NCBI RefSeq assembly: GCF_028290205.1
Contig: NZ_JAQGKF010000183.1
Location: 1 to 39,624, forward strand
Length of the DNA stretch: 39,624 nucleotides
Origin: Enterovirga sp.
GTDB taxonomy: Bacteria; Pseudomonadota; Alphaproteobacteria; Rhizobiales; Beijerinckiaceae
Direction of reading: 5' to 3'
Shown here: one piece after another, positions 1 through 7,806 of the stretch
How positions within the stretch are numbered: the first letter of the stretch is position 1
How the letters are laid out: every line of letters starts with the position of its first letter
Made by a program: the position numbers and the translations under genes
Notes under the pieces: model-generated
Databases searched by the model: none
The model's input: the letters and a program-made list of their open reading frames with translations, nothing else
What the model was told of the DNA's origin: nothing

Positions 1-30
1 CCGCGAGCCCCGGACCGCGCCCGTTGCGGA

Positions 31-46
31 GGGCCGCCGGCGGCCC
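31..46. repeat. 16-base perfect GC palindrome near window start
   Basis: A perfect inverted repeat (GGGCCGCCGGCGGCCC) lies about 35 bases past the stop codon of the receiver gene on the minus strand. It could be a transcript-end hairpin for that gene, but no T-run follows, and such palindromes arise easily in very GC-rich DNA. Nothing else is recognisable in bases 1-81. Confidence 0.25.
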
Positions 47-81
47 GCGCCGGTGCCGGCGTGAGGCCGCCCCGCGGCCGG

Positions 82-459
82 TTAGGCCGAGGCGCCCGCT
101 CCGGCCAGAGCTTCGATCTGCGTCAGGAGCCGGGCGAAATCGACGGGCTTCGGGTGGTAGTCGTCGCACCCGGCCGCCAGCGCCTTTTCCTTGTCGCCCG
201 ACATGGCGTGGGCCGTCAGCGCGATGATCGGGGTGCGGGCGCCTTCCGGCGAGGCCTTGATCAGGCCGGCCGCGGTCCAGCCGTCGAGCACCGGCAGGTT
301 CATGTCGAGCAAGACGATGTCGGGCCGCTCGGCCCTCGCCTTGTCGACCGCCTGCTGGCCGTCTGTCGCCAGCACGACCTCGTAGCCCCGCCGCTTCAGG
401 CGGCGCGACAGGAAGTCCCAAATCTCCTCGTGGTCTTCGACCAGGAGCACCCGTGTCAT
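82..459 (-). CDS. Single-domain response regulator (CheY-like receiver)
   Basis: A 125-residue protein made of one receiver domain and no output domain. Visible landmarks are the acidic pair E8/D9 after a beta-strand (VLLVED), phospho-acceptor D52 (IVLLDMNLP), switch T82 (ALTAHAM) and K104 (HPKPVD). It is presumably phosphorylated by a histidine kinase and passes the signal by protein contact, as stand-alone receivers do. The frame is open further upstream, but the ATG at 459 is preceded by an AGGA ribosome site and starts directly in the domain. It lies 140 bases from, and divergent to, a receiver-linked cyclase, so the two may share a promoter region and perhaps a pathway. No cognate kinase is in the window. 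Domain call firm; partner unknown. Confidence 0.9.
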   Translation of the reverse strand: MTRVLLVEDHEEIWDFLSRRLKRRGYEVVLATDGQQAVDKARAERPDIVLLDMNLPVLDGWTAAGLIKASPEGARTPIIALTAHAMSGDKEKALAAGCDDYHPKPVDFARLLTQIEALAGAGASA

Positions 460-599
460 GAGATCCTCATACGGCCGGCGCCCGAAACGCGGCCTCGCGG
501 ATCGAGGTAAGGTGACCCGCTCGCGCCGACAACGCCGATGTGGCCGTTCGGCTCCATCGACCACCAGGGCGCATTTTGCGGCCCGGCGGGTGCGGTCCC

Positions 600-2174
600 A
601 TGCCGGACGGTGATTCCGAGGACCCGGTCGCGAGGGCGCTGCTCGCCTTTGTGCGGGCCGAGTTCCAGGCTCCGGTCGCGCGCCTGGCCGGGTTGATCGA
701 CATCCTGGTCGAGGACGTCACGTCGGCCGGCCTGGGAAGCTACGATCAGGATCTGCGCCGCATGCAGGCCGGCGCGGCCCGTTTGAGCGATCGGGTCGAC
801 GCGTTCCTCTCCCAGCCGATCGCGGAGAGCGCAACGCCGGCGAGCGACACCGCGGCTCTCCGGCACGATCTGCGGACGGCCGTCACCACCATTCTGGGTT
901 TTGGGGAATTGATGGCCGAGGAGGCCCGCGAGCGGGGCGACGCGGCCGTGTTCGTTCCCCTGGCCGACGCGCTGGATGCCGCTGGCCGCATGCTGCGCGA
1001 GATCGACCGCATCGTGGCCCATTCCGTCCGGCGCGGCTCCGCGGCGGCACCGGCCGACCGCGACATGCTGCGGGAAGCCGTCGAGGTGGTCCGCCACCTG
1101 GCCCGTCACGAACCGGCGCCCCGCGAAGGCGTGGTGGGCCGCATCCTGGTGGTCGACGACAACGCCTCGATGCGCGACCTGGTCTCACGCCGCCTCGCCC
1201 GCGACGGGCATACCGTCTCGGTTGCCGGCAGCGGCGAAGCCGCCCTCGACATGACGGCCGAAAACGGCTTCGACCTGATGCTGCTGGACCTGATGATGCC
1301 CGGCATGGACGGGCTCGAAGTGCTCAAGCGGACCCGCGCCCGCGCCTCGACCCGCACGCTTCCCGTGATCGTGATCTCGGCGCTGGACGAGGTGGAAGCC
1401 GCGGTGCGGTGCATCGAGGCCGGGGCGGACGACTTCCTGTCGAAGCCGCTGAACGAGACGCTGCTCAGGGCCCGGCTCGGCTCGTCGCTGGAGCGCAAGT
1501 TCCTGCGCGATCGCGAGCAGAGGACCGCCCAGCGTCTCCGGGTCGAGCAGCAGCGCTCCGAACAGCTGCTCCGCAACGTCTTGCCGGCGCGGATCGTGGA
1601 GCGGCTGGCCGCCGGCGAGACGCTGATCGCCGACCAGTTCAACTCGGCCACCATCCTGTTCTGTGACCTGGTCGGCTTCACCGAATTGTCCGCGGCCCTG
1701 AGGCCCAGCGAAACGCTGGACCTCCTCAACCGGATCTTCTCGGCTTTCGACAACCTCGTGGCCGAGCACGGGCTCGAGAAGATCAAGACGATCGGCGACG
1801 CCTACATGGTGGCGGGAGGCATTCCCGAGGCCAGTCCCGACCATGCGGAACGTGTGCTCGCCATGGCGGCCCGCATGCCGGCCGTGGTCGCCGAGGCGGG
1901 CGGCGACAGCCGGCTGACCCTGCGGATCGGCGTCGACACCGGCCCGGCCGTCGCCGGCATCATCGGCACCCAGAAATTCTTCTACGACGTCTGGGGCGAC
2001 ACCGTGAACACGGCGAGCCGGCTGGAGGCCGCCTGCGAGCCCGGCCGCATCCATGTCTCCGCCGCGGCTCGCGCAGCCGTGGGCGGCGCTTTCGCCTTTC
2101 TGCGGCAGGAGCCCATCGAGATCAGGGGCAAGGGCCGCATGCAGACCTATTACCTGCTCACACCCGAGGGCTGA
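600..2174 (+). CDS. Receiver-linked class III adenylate cyclase with N-terminal H-box-like region
   Basis: A 524-residue signalling protein. Residues about 85-110 resemble a histidine-kinase dimerisation H-box (H89 in LRHDLRT), but no ATP-binding kinase domain follows. A receiver domain spans about 180-300 (DD 186/187, phospho-acceptor D230, K282), then a helical linker, then a class III cyclase domain from about 340. Cyclase residues present are metal-binding D356 (FCDLVGFT) and D400 (IGDAYM), base-selecting K396 and D463, and transition-state N470 and R474. The Lys/Asp pair is the adenylate rather than guanylate cyclase type, so the expected product is cAMP from ATP, controlled by phosphorylation. 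The frame is also open from 540; I prefer the ATG at 600, where the protein becomes ordinary in composition. It is convergent with the LysE gene 6 bases away. Confidence 0.88.
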   Translation: MPDGDSEDPVARALLAFVRAEFQAPVARLAGLIDILVEDVTSAGLGSYDQDLRRMQAGAARLSDRVDAFLSQPIAESATPASDTAALRHDLRTAVTTILGFGELMAEEARERGDAAVFVPLADALDAAGRMLREIDRIVAHSVRRGSAAAPADRDMLREAVEVVRHLARHEPAPREGVVGRILVVDDNASMRDLVSRRLARDGHTVSVAGSGEAALDMTAENGFDLMLLDLMMPGMDGLEVLKRTRARASTRTLPVIVISALDEVEAAVRCIEAGADDFLSKPLNETLLRARLGSSLERKFLRDREQRTAQRLRVEQQRSEQLLRNVLPARIVERLAAGETLIADQFNSATILFCDLVGFTELSAALRPSETLDLLNRIFSAFDNLVAEHGLEKIKTIGDAYMVAGGIPEASPDHAERVLAMAARMPAVVAEAGGDSRLTLRIGVDTGPAVAGIIGTQKFFYDVWGDTVNTASRLEAACEPGRIHVSAAARAAVGGAFAFLRQEPIEIRGKGRMQTYYLLTPEG

Positions 2175-2180
2175 GCCGCC

Positions 2181-2819
2181 TCACCGGGATTGCGCCACAG
2201 CGATCCGGAGCGCGAACAGCGCGAACACGGAGGCGAACAGGACGTCGACCGCCCGCATCACGCGCGGGCGTCGGGCCAGAAGCCCGATCAGCCGTTCGGC
2301 GCCGAGAATCATCACGGCGGCGGGAGGCGAGGTGATGAGGACGAAATACAGGCCGAGTCCGACGAGCTGGCCGGCCGCATGCGGATCCGCCGGATCCACG
2401 AATTGCGGCAGGAAGGTCACGAAGAACAGCACGATCTTGGGATTGGTGAGATTGATGCCGATCCCGACCAAAAAGGTCCGCCATACCGGGGTGTCCACCG
2501 CCTCCTGCTTCAGCCGCAGCGCCGAGCCGTTTTTGAGGGCGTCCCAGGCCAGCCACAGCAGATACAGCGCGCCCACAATCTTCAGCACGGCAAAGCCGGT
2601 CTGCGAGGCTGCAATCAGGGCCGAGAGGCCGAGCGCCGCGACCAGCGTGTGGATGAGGCACCCCGTCATGGCGCCCAGCATGGCGGCCATGCCGTGCCGA
2701 CGACCTCCGGACAGCGTGCGGGACAGGAACAGGCTCATGTCCGGGCCCGGCGTGATGAACAGCACCAGGCAGGCCGCCGTATAGGCCAGGAGCACGGAGG
2801 GATCGGGAAGGGCGAACAT
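2181..2819 (-). CDS. LysE/RhtB-family amino-acid exporter
   Basis: A 212-residue integral membrane protein with about six hydrophobic segments. The family signature TPGPDM is at residues 23-28 in the first membrane helix. Asparagine and proline (NLTNPK) in the middle of the protein are also typical. LysE/RhtB proteins export amino acids or derivatives such as lysine, homoserine or threonine across the inner membrane; the substrate cannot be read from sequence. The frame is open far upstream, antisense to the next gene, but the ATG at 2819 has a GAGAGG ribosome site and starts exactly where the family starts. It is divergent from gamma-glutamyltransferase, 135 bases away. Both could handle amino-acid surplus, but that link is inference. 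Confidence 0.9.
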   Translation of the reverse strand: MFALPDPSVLLAYTAACLVLFITPGPDMSLFLSRTLSGGRRHGMAAMLGAMTGCLIHTLVAALGLSALIAASQTGFAVLKIVGALYLLWLAWDALKNGSALRLKQEAVDTPVWRTFLVGIGINLTNPKIVLFFVTFLPQFVDPADPHAAGQLVGLGLYFVLITSPPAAVMILGAERLIGLLARRPRVMRAVDVLFASVFALFALRIAVAQSR

Positions 2820-2954
2820 GCTGCCTCTCGGGTGCGATCCCGCCTGTAGGTCGGCCCCGGCCGCCGCGCCAGTGCGTCGCCGCTGCCCTTCTCGGGACCT
2901 CGGCGAGCCACCATAACGGACGGGGGCCGCGCCGTCGGCCGCGGGGGCACGGAT

Positions 2955-4715
2955 ATGCGGAGACTGGGCGCGCTTCTCGCCCTCCTGGCCCTGTCGGTCA
3001 CGCCCGCCGCCCCGCAAGGGCTGCCGCCGGGCTTTCCGTCCGGCCTGCCGGCGCCAATCGTGGCGAGCGACGCCCGCCTGCTGCCGGCGCTCGCCTCGCG
3101 CGGCATGGTGTCGAGCCAGGAGGCGCGCGCCACCGCGGTCGGAGCCGAGATCCTGCGTCGGGGTGGCAACGCCGTCGACGCGGCCGTCGCGACCGCCTTC
3201 GCGCTCGCCGTGACGCTGCCCCGGGCCGGCAATCTCGGGGGCGGCGGCTTCATGCTGGTCCACCTCGCCAAAGGCGGACCGGACGGCCGCGGCCACACGG
3301 TGGCGATCGATTACCGGGAAACCGCGCCCGCGGCCGCGACCCGCGACATGTTCCTCGGCCCGACCGGCGAGCCCGATCCCGCGAAATCGCGCGACAGCGG
3401 CCTCTCGGTCGGCGTGCCGGGCAGCGTCGCCGGCCTCCACCTGGCACATCGCCGCTTCGGTTCGGGGCGCTTCACGCTGGCCGAACTCGTCGCGCCGGCC
3501 GAGCGCCTGGCGCGGGACGGCATCCCGGTCGAGGCGGACCTCGCCTCCTCGCTCGCCGCCTCCGGACGGCTCGCCCGGCACGAGGCGAGCCGGGCCGTGT
3601 TCTTCGCCGGTGACAGGCCGCTCGGGCGCGACCAACGCCTGGTGCAGCCGGATCTCGCGGCCACGCTGCGGCTGATTGCCGAGCGCGGGCCGGCCGGCTT
3701 CTACGAGGGGCCGGTCGCCCGCGACATCGCCCGCGCCGTGCAGGCGGCCGGGGGCGTCATGACGGAGGCCGACCTCGCCGGCTACCGGCCGGTGATCCGG
3801 GAGCCGGTGCGGGGCCGTTACCGGGGGCACGACATCGTGTCCATGCCGCCGCCGAGCTCGGGCGGCGTCCACCTGATCCAGATCCTCAACGTGCTCGAGG
3901 GCTTCGACCTCGGCGCGGCGGGCGCGGGCTCGGCGGCCAGCCTGCATCTCGTGGCCGAGGCCATGAAGCCGGCCTATGCCGACCGGGCCGCCTGGCTGGG
4001 CGACCCGGACCGGGTTCGCGTGCCGGTGGCCGGGCTGGTGTCGAAGCGCTACGCGGCGACGTTGCGGGCCGCGATCGATCCGAACCGGGCTCGCCCGGCC
4101 GAGGACATCCGGGCCGGCGATCCTCTGCCCTACGAATCCGACCAGACCACCCATTTCTCCGTGGTCGATCAGGACGGCAACGCCGTCGCCAACACCACCA
4201 CGCTCAACTTCTCCTACGGGCTCGGGCTGGTGGCGGCCGGAACGGGCGTGCTGCTGAACAACGAGATGGACGACTTTGCCGCCAAGGCCGGCGCGCTAAA
4301 TGCCTATGGGCTGGTCGGCGGGGACGCGAACGCGGTGGCACCCGGAGCGCGGCCGCTCTCCTCCATGACGCCGACCCTGGTGTTTCGGGACGGCCGGCTC
4401 GTTCTGGTCACCGGGAGCCCCGGCGGCAGCCGCATCATCTCCACCGTGCTGCAGGTGATCGTCGGCGTGATCGACCACGGGCTCAACATCGCCGAGGCGG
4501 TCGCCGCGCCCCGGGTGCATCACCAGTGGCGGCCGGATGCTCTCCTGGTCGAGACCGGGATCTCGCCCGACACGTTGACCTTGCTGCGGGCGCGCGGCCA
4601 CAAGGTCGTGGTCGGGGCGGCCTCGGGATCGGCGAATTCCATTCACGTCACGGCCGAGGGCCTCGCCGGTGCGGCGGATCCGCGCCAGCGCGGCACCGCG
4701 GCGGAAGGCCAGTAG
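2955..4715 (+). CDS. ggt: Gamma-glutamyltransferase (glutathione hydrolase)
   Basis: A 586-residue precursor with an N-terminal signal peptide (hydrophobic core about residues 4-18), so it is expected in the periplasm. The family cleaves itself into large and small subunits at a conserved threonine, which then acts as nucleophile on the gamma-glutamyl bond of glutathione and related amides. That residue is visible as T398 in the TTHFS motif, followed by DGNAV and, later, SSMTPT and the GSPGG oxyanion loop. Length fits the usual 560-590 residues. It begins a co-directional run with lemA 13 bases downstream, although a functional tie is not obvious. PxpB/PxpC elsewhere in the window act on 5-oxoproline, which belongs to the same glutathione-turnover chemistry. 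Confidence 0.95.
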   Translation: MRRLGALLALLALSVTPAAPQGLPPGFPSGLPAPIVASDARLLPALASRGMVSSQEARATAVGAEILRRGGNAVDAAVATAFALAVTLPRAGNLGGGGFMLVHLAKGGPDGRGHTVAIDYRETAPAAATRDMFLGPTGEPDPAKSRDSGLSVGVPGSVAGLHLAHRRFGSGRFTLAELVAPAERLARDGIPVEADLASSLAASGRLARHEASRAVFFAGDRPLGRDQRLVQPDLAATLRLIAERGPAGFYEGPVARDIARAVQAAGGVMTEADLAGYRPVIREPVRGRYRGHDIVSMPPPSSGGVHLIQILNVLEGFDLGAAGAGSAASLHLVAEAMKPAYADRAAWLGDPDRVRVPVAGLVSKRYAATLRAAIDPNRARPAEDIRAGDPLPYESDQTTHFSVVDQDGNAVANTTTLNFSYGLGLVAAGTGVLLNNEMDDFAAKAGALNAYGLVGGDANAVAPGARPLSSMTPTLVFRDGRLVLVTGSPGGSRIISTVLQVIVGVIDHGLNIAEAVAAPRVHHQWRPDALLVETGISPDTLTLLRARGHKVVVGAASGSANSIHVTAEGLAGAADPRQRGTAAEGQ

Positions 4716-4728
4716 GGAGGATCACCGC

Positions 4729-5328
4729 ATGAGCCGTCATCTCGCAGCCGCTCTCCGGGTCGCCGTCGTGGCCCTTGTCGGACTGACGCTCGCGAGTTGC
4801 GGCGTCAACAACGTGCCGACCCTGCAGGAGCGCGCCAAGGCCGCCTGGGGCGAGGTGCAGAACCAGTATCAGCGGCGCGCCGACCTGATCCCGAACCTCG
4901 TCGAGACCGTGAAGGGCTACGCCCAGCAGGAGAAGGACGTCCTGGTCCAGGTCACCGAGGCCCGGGCCAAGGCGACCCAGGTCCGGGTCGATGCTTCCAC
5001 CATCACCGACCCGGCGAAGTTCCGCGAGTTCCAGGAGGCCCAGGCGCAGCTCTCGGGCGCGCTCGGTCGGCTGCTCGCCACCGTCGAAGCCTATCCGGAC
5101 CTCAAGTCGAACCAGAACTTCCTGGCCCTGCAGTCGCAGCTCGAAGGCACGGAAAACCGCATCGCGGTGGCACGGCGCGACTACATCGGGGCTGTGCAGG
5201 CCTTCAACATCGAGATCCGCACCATCCCGGGGCGCTGGATCGCGGCGATCTTCTATCCCGACGCGAAGCCCATGGAGGTGTTCACCGCCACGGCGGGCTC
5301 CGACCGGCCCCCGCCGGTCAAGTTCTGA
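4729..5328 (+). CDS. lemA: LemA-family lipoprotein
   Basis: A 199-residue protein with a lipoprotein signal: a hydrophobic segment followed by LASC, placing the lipidated cysteine at residue 24. The mature part is helical and carries the LemA hallmark in which RRADLIPNLVETVKGY is followed by a run of charged helices. LemA proteins are membrane-anchored, of poorly defined role, and are very often encoded next to TPM/YgcG proteins, as here. The frame is open 20 codons upstream, inside the end of ggt, but the ATG at 4729 has a GGGAGG site just before it. It lies 13 bases after ggt and 13 bases before the first TPM gene, so the four genes probably form one transcript. Confidence 0.92.
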   Translation: MSRHLAAALRVAVVALVGLTLASCGVNNVPTLQERAKAAWGEVQNQYQRRADLIPNLVETVKGYAQQEKDVLVQVTEARAKATQVRVDASTITDPAKFREFQEAQAQLSGALGRLLATVEAYPDLKSNQNFLALQSQLEGTENRIAVARRDYIGAVQAFNIEIRTIPGRWIAAIFYPDAKPMEVFTATAGSDRPPPVKF

Positions 5329-5341
5329 GGGCCGGCGGCGC

Positions 5342-6184
5342 ATGGCGCTGGCCTTGCCGGCGAGGCTTTTGGGCGGGAGGGGGCGCCCCCGGCCGGCCGG
5401 GCTTTGGCGCGGGGCCGTGCTGGCCGCCCTTCTCGTCCTTTGGCTCGTTCCGGCAGCGGCCCAGACCTTTCCCGGCCTGACCGGGCGCGTGGTGGACCAG
5501 GCCGGGCTCCTCAAGCCGGAGAGCCGGACCGCGCTCGAGGCGAAGCTCAAGGCCCACGAGGACCGCACCACCGACCAGGTGGTGGTTGCGACCGTGCGGT
5601 CGCTGGAAGGGCTTTCGGTCGAGGATTACGCGAACCGGCTGTACCGGCACTGGAAGCTCGGGACGGAGGCCAAAAGCAACGGCGCGCTGCTGCTCGTGGC
5701 GCCGACCGAACGCAAGGTCCGGATCGAGGTCGGCTACGGGCTGGAAGGCGCGCTCACGGATGCGCTCAGCAGCGTCGTGATCCGCACCGCCATCGCCCCG
5801 CGCTTCCAGGCCGGCGATTTCGCCGGCGGGATCCAGGCCGGCCTGGACGCGATCCTGTCCATTCTGGCCGGCGATGCCGAGGCCTGGCAGCGCAAGCCCA
5901 AGATCCGGGCCGACCAGTCCGGCCCGGTGGACTGGGTCTCGATCTTTGTTCTGGCCGTGCTGGTGATCAACATTCTCTGGGTCTTCGTCCGGGAAGCGCG
6001 CGGTGTCCGGGCGCACCCGCATCGGCGTCGGCGCGGCGGAGGCTGGGTGTGGCTGCCGCCGTCCTCCGGATCGGGCTGGGGCGGGGGTGGCGGCTGGTCG
6101 GGTGGCGGCGGGGGCTTTTCCGGTGGGGGCTTCTCTGGCGGCGGCGGATCGTCCGGCGGCGGCGGCGCCTCGGGGAGTTGGTAG
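5342..6184 (+). CDS. TPM-domain (YgcG-like) membrane protein with Gly-rich tail
   Basis: A 280-residue protein. It has a signal peptide (cleavage likely after AAA at 38-40), then a TPM domain at about 45-180 starting TGRVVDQAGLL, one transmembrane helix at about 199-216, a basic stretch, and a C-terminal tail of Gly, Ser and Trp (about 246-280). This layout is that of YgcG-type proteins, with a periplasmic TPM domain and a cytoplasmic Gly-rich tail. TPM domains have been linked to phosphatase activity in plants (TLP18.3) and to photosystem or membrane-protein maintenance; the bacterial role is unclear. The low-complexity tail is a family feature, not an assembly artefact. Start chosen at 5342 because the signal peptide begins there. 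Confidence 0.88.
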   Translation: MALALPARLLGGRGRPRPAGLWRGAVLAALLVLWLVPAAAQTFPGLTGRVVDQAGLLKPESRTALEAKLKAHEDRTTDQVVVATVRSLEGLSVEDYANRLYRHWKLGTEAKSNGALLLVAPTERKVRIEVGYGLEGALTDALSSVVIRTAIAPRFQAGDFAGGIQAGLDAILSILAGDAEAWQRKPKIRADQSGPVDWVSIFVLAVLVINILWVFVREARGVRAHPHRRRRGGGWVWLPPSSGSGWGGGGGWSGGGGGFSGGGFSGGGGSSGGGGASGSW

Positions 6185-6185
6185 C

Positions 6186-6788
6186 GTGCTGAGCGAGGTG
6201 GAGCGGAGCCGGGTCGAGGCGGCGGTGCGGCTGGCCGAGGAGCGCACGGCCGGCGAGATCGTGGTGGTGCTCGCGCGCCGGGCCGGCGCTTACAAATCCG
6301 TGCCACTCGCGGCCGGCCTGCTGGCCGCCCTGGCCACGCCCTGGCCCCTCATCCTCCTGTCCGAGCTGCCGGCGGCCCGCATCTTCGCGCTCCAGCTCGG
6401 GGCCGCCTGTCTGGGTATTGCGGCCGCAAGCTGGGCCGGCATGCGGATCGTCCCCCGCTTCGTGCGACAGGACCGCGCCCGGGCGGCCGCCGCCCGGGAA
6501 TTCGCCCATCGAGGCATGGCCGATACACGCGGCCGCACGGGCGTGCTGCTCTACGTGGCGGTTGCGGAGCATTACGCGGAGGTGGTCGGCGACCTCGCGG
6601 TCTCGGCCAAGGTGAGCGGCCTCGAGTGGCGCGGCGTGATCGAGGCGCTGCAGGTCGCCATGGCCGAAGGCCGCACGGCGGACGCCCTGGTGGCGGCGGT
6701 GGCGGCCATCGGCGACATCCTCGCCCGGCACGCGCCGCCGGGCGAGGGGGACCCGGACGAGCTGCCGAACCGGCTGGTTCTGCTGTAG
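6186..6788 (+). CDS. Second TPM-domain membrane protein, GTG start
   Basis: A 200-residue protein that begins one base after the previous stop codon. The GTG at 6186 fits best: a GGAG ribosome site lies inside the end of the upstream gene, and the domain starts at once (VERSRVEAAVRLAEE, then TAGEIVVVLA). Two hydrophobic segments at about 38-60 and 65-87 interrupt the TPM fold, and the rest (about 105-190) is soluble and includes GVLLYVAVAEHYAEVVGD. This is the usual partner of the LemA/YgcG pair in Alphaproteobacteria. Tight spacing suggests translational coupling and a joint membrane complex (inference). The gene ends 23 bases before the convergent Bug gene, with a long palindrome between them. 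Confidence 0.85.
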   Translation: MLSEVERSRVEAAVRLAEERTAGEIVVVLARRAGAYKSVPLAAGLLAALATPWPLILLSELPAARIFALQLGAACLGIAAASWAGMRIVPRFVRQDRARAAAAREFAHRGMADTRGRTGVLLYVAVAEHYAEVVGDLAVSAKVSGLEWRGVIEALQVAMAEGRTADALVAAVAAIGDILARHAPPGEGDPDELPNRLVLL

Positions 6789-6797
6789 CTCGGGCCG

Positions 6798-6829
6798 GGG
6801 CTCAAGCCCGCCTAGGCGGGCTTGAGCCC
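6798..6829. terminator. 32-base perfect palindrome between convergent genes, bidirectional terminator candidate
   Basis: A 15-base arm (GGGCTCAAGCCCGCC), two central bases TA, and the exact complementary arm. It begins 10 bases after the TPM gene and includes the stop codon and last codons of the Bug gene on the other strand. It would form a very stable hairpin in either transcript. No T-run follows, so it is not a textbook intrinsic terminator, but position between convergent genes fits a transcript-end or 3'-stabilising role. Confidence 0.6.
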
Positions 6830-7783
6830 GTTCGCGGCGACCACCGGTCGCCACTTCTCGATTTCGCGCCGGATCAGCTCGCGGACCTGCTCGGGGGTGG
6901 AGCCGCGCGTGACCTCGGCGCCGAGCTCCGCGAAGCGGCGGGCGAGATCGGGCGATTCCAGCGCCCGTGACAGGGCGGCCCGGAACGGCGCAGTGGCGGA
7001 ATCGGGCGTGCCGGCCCGGGCCATGACCACGTTCCAGATCTGGGTGTCGTAATCCGGCAGGCCCGCTTCCGCGGCGGTCGGCACGTCGGGCAGCATGGGC
7101 GAGCGTTGCGGCGAGGCGACGGCGAGCGCTCGCAGCGCGCCGCTCTTCGCCAGCGGCGCCGTGGTCGTGATCCCGTCGACGATGATCTGGACCATGCCGG
7201 ACATGGTGTCGGTCAGGGCCGGGCTCGCACCCCGATAGGGCACGTGCGCGATCTCGACCTTGGCCACGTATTTCAGGAGCTCGCCCGCCATGTGCAGCGC
7301 GGAGCCGCTGCCGGCGGACGCGAAACTGAGCTTGCCGGGATTGGCCCGCATGTGGGCCACGAGTTCGCCGAGGGTCTTGGCCGGCACGCCAGGATGGACG
7401 GCCACCACCATCGGCACGGTCGCGACCTGGGCCAGGGGCACCAGCTCCTTGCCGGGGTCGAAGGGGAGCTTCGGCTGCAGCACCTGCGCGATGGCGTGGC
7501 CGGAGGTGGTGAACAGGTAGGTGCGGCCGTTCGGCTCGGACGCGGCGACGCCCTGGGCCCCCAGCATGGTGCCGGCGCCCGGCCGGTTCTCGACCACGAC
7601 CGTGCGGCCGAGATCCACCGCGACGAGCTGCGCCACGATGCGGGCCAGCACGTCGGTGTTGCCGCCGGCCGCAAAGGGCACCACCAGCGTGATCGGGGAC
7701 GTGTCCTGGGCAGACGCCCCTCGTCCCGCAAACGGCAGGGTGGCAAGGCCGGCGAGAGCCGCCCGGCGCGTGGCAAGCACCAT
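6812..7783 (-). CDS. Bug-family periplasmic solute-binding protein (tripartite tricarboxylate transporter type)
   Basis: A 323-residue secreted binding protein. The N-terminus has a twin-arginine-like signal (RRAALAG, cleavage after ASA at about 25). The mature protein starts with ITLVVPFAAGG, NTDVLAR and VVENRPGAG, the signature of the Bug/TctC family, which binds carboxylates and related small anions. The ATG at 7783 has a strong GGGAGGA ribosome site. It follows the TPP-enzyme gene by 23 bases on the same strand, so they are probably one operon. No TctA/TctB membrane subunits are nearby; orphan Bug proteins are common in Alpha- and Betaproteobacteria. The ligand might be the substrate of the TPP enzyme, an inference from adjacency only. 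Confidence 0.92.
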   Translation of the reverse strand: MVLATRRAALAGLATLPFAGRGASAQDTSPITLVVPFAAGGNTDVLARIVAQLVAVDLGRTVVVENRPGAGTMLGAQGVAASEPNGRTYLFTTSGHAIAQVLQPKLPFDPGKELVPLAQVATVPMVVAVHPGVPAKTLGELVAHMRANPGKLSFASAGSGSALHMAGELLKYVAKVEIAHVPYRGASPALTDTMSGMVQIIVDGITTTAPLAKSGALRALAVASPQRSPMLPDVPTAAEAGLPDYDTQIWNVVMARAGTPDSATAPFRAALSRALESPDLARRFAELGAEVTRGSTPEQVRELIRREIEKWRPVVAANGLKPA

Positions 7784-7806
7784 GATATTCCTCCCGAGTC
7801 CTGTTC

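Noticed and set aside
2820-4154. N-terminal extension of the LysE frame antisense to ggt
   Set aside because: LysE-family similarity begins exactly at the ATG at 2819, which has a ribosome site; the upstream part is an antisense shadow.
6076-6180. GGC-rich repeat tract
   Set aside because: It encodes the Gly/Ser tail typical of YgcG-type TPM proteins and needs no separate repeat call.
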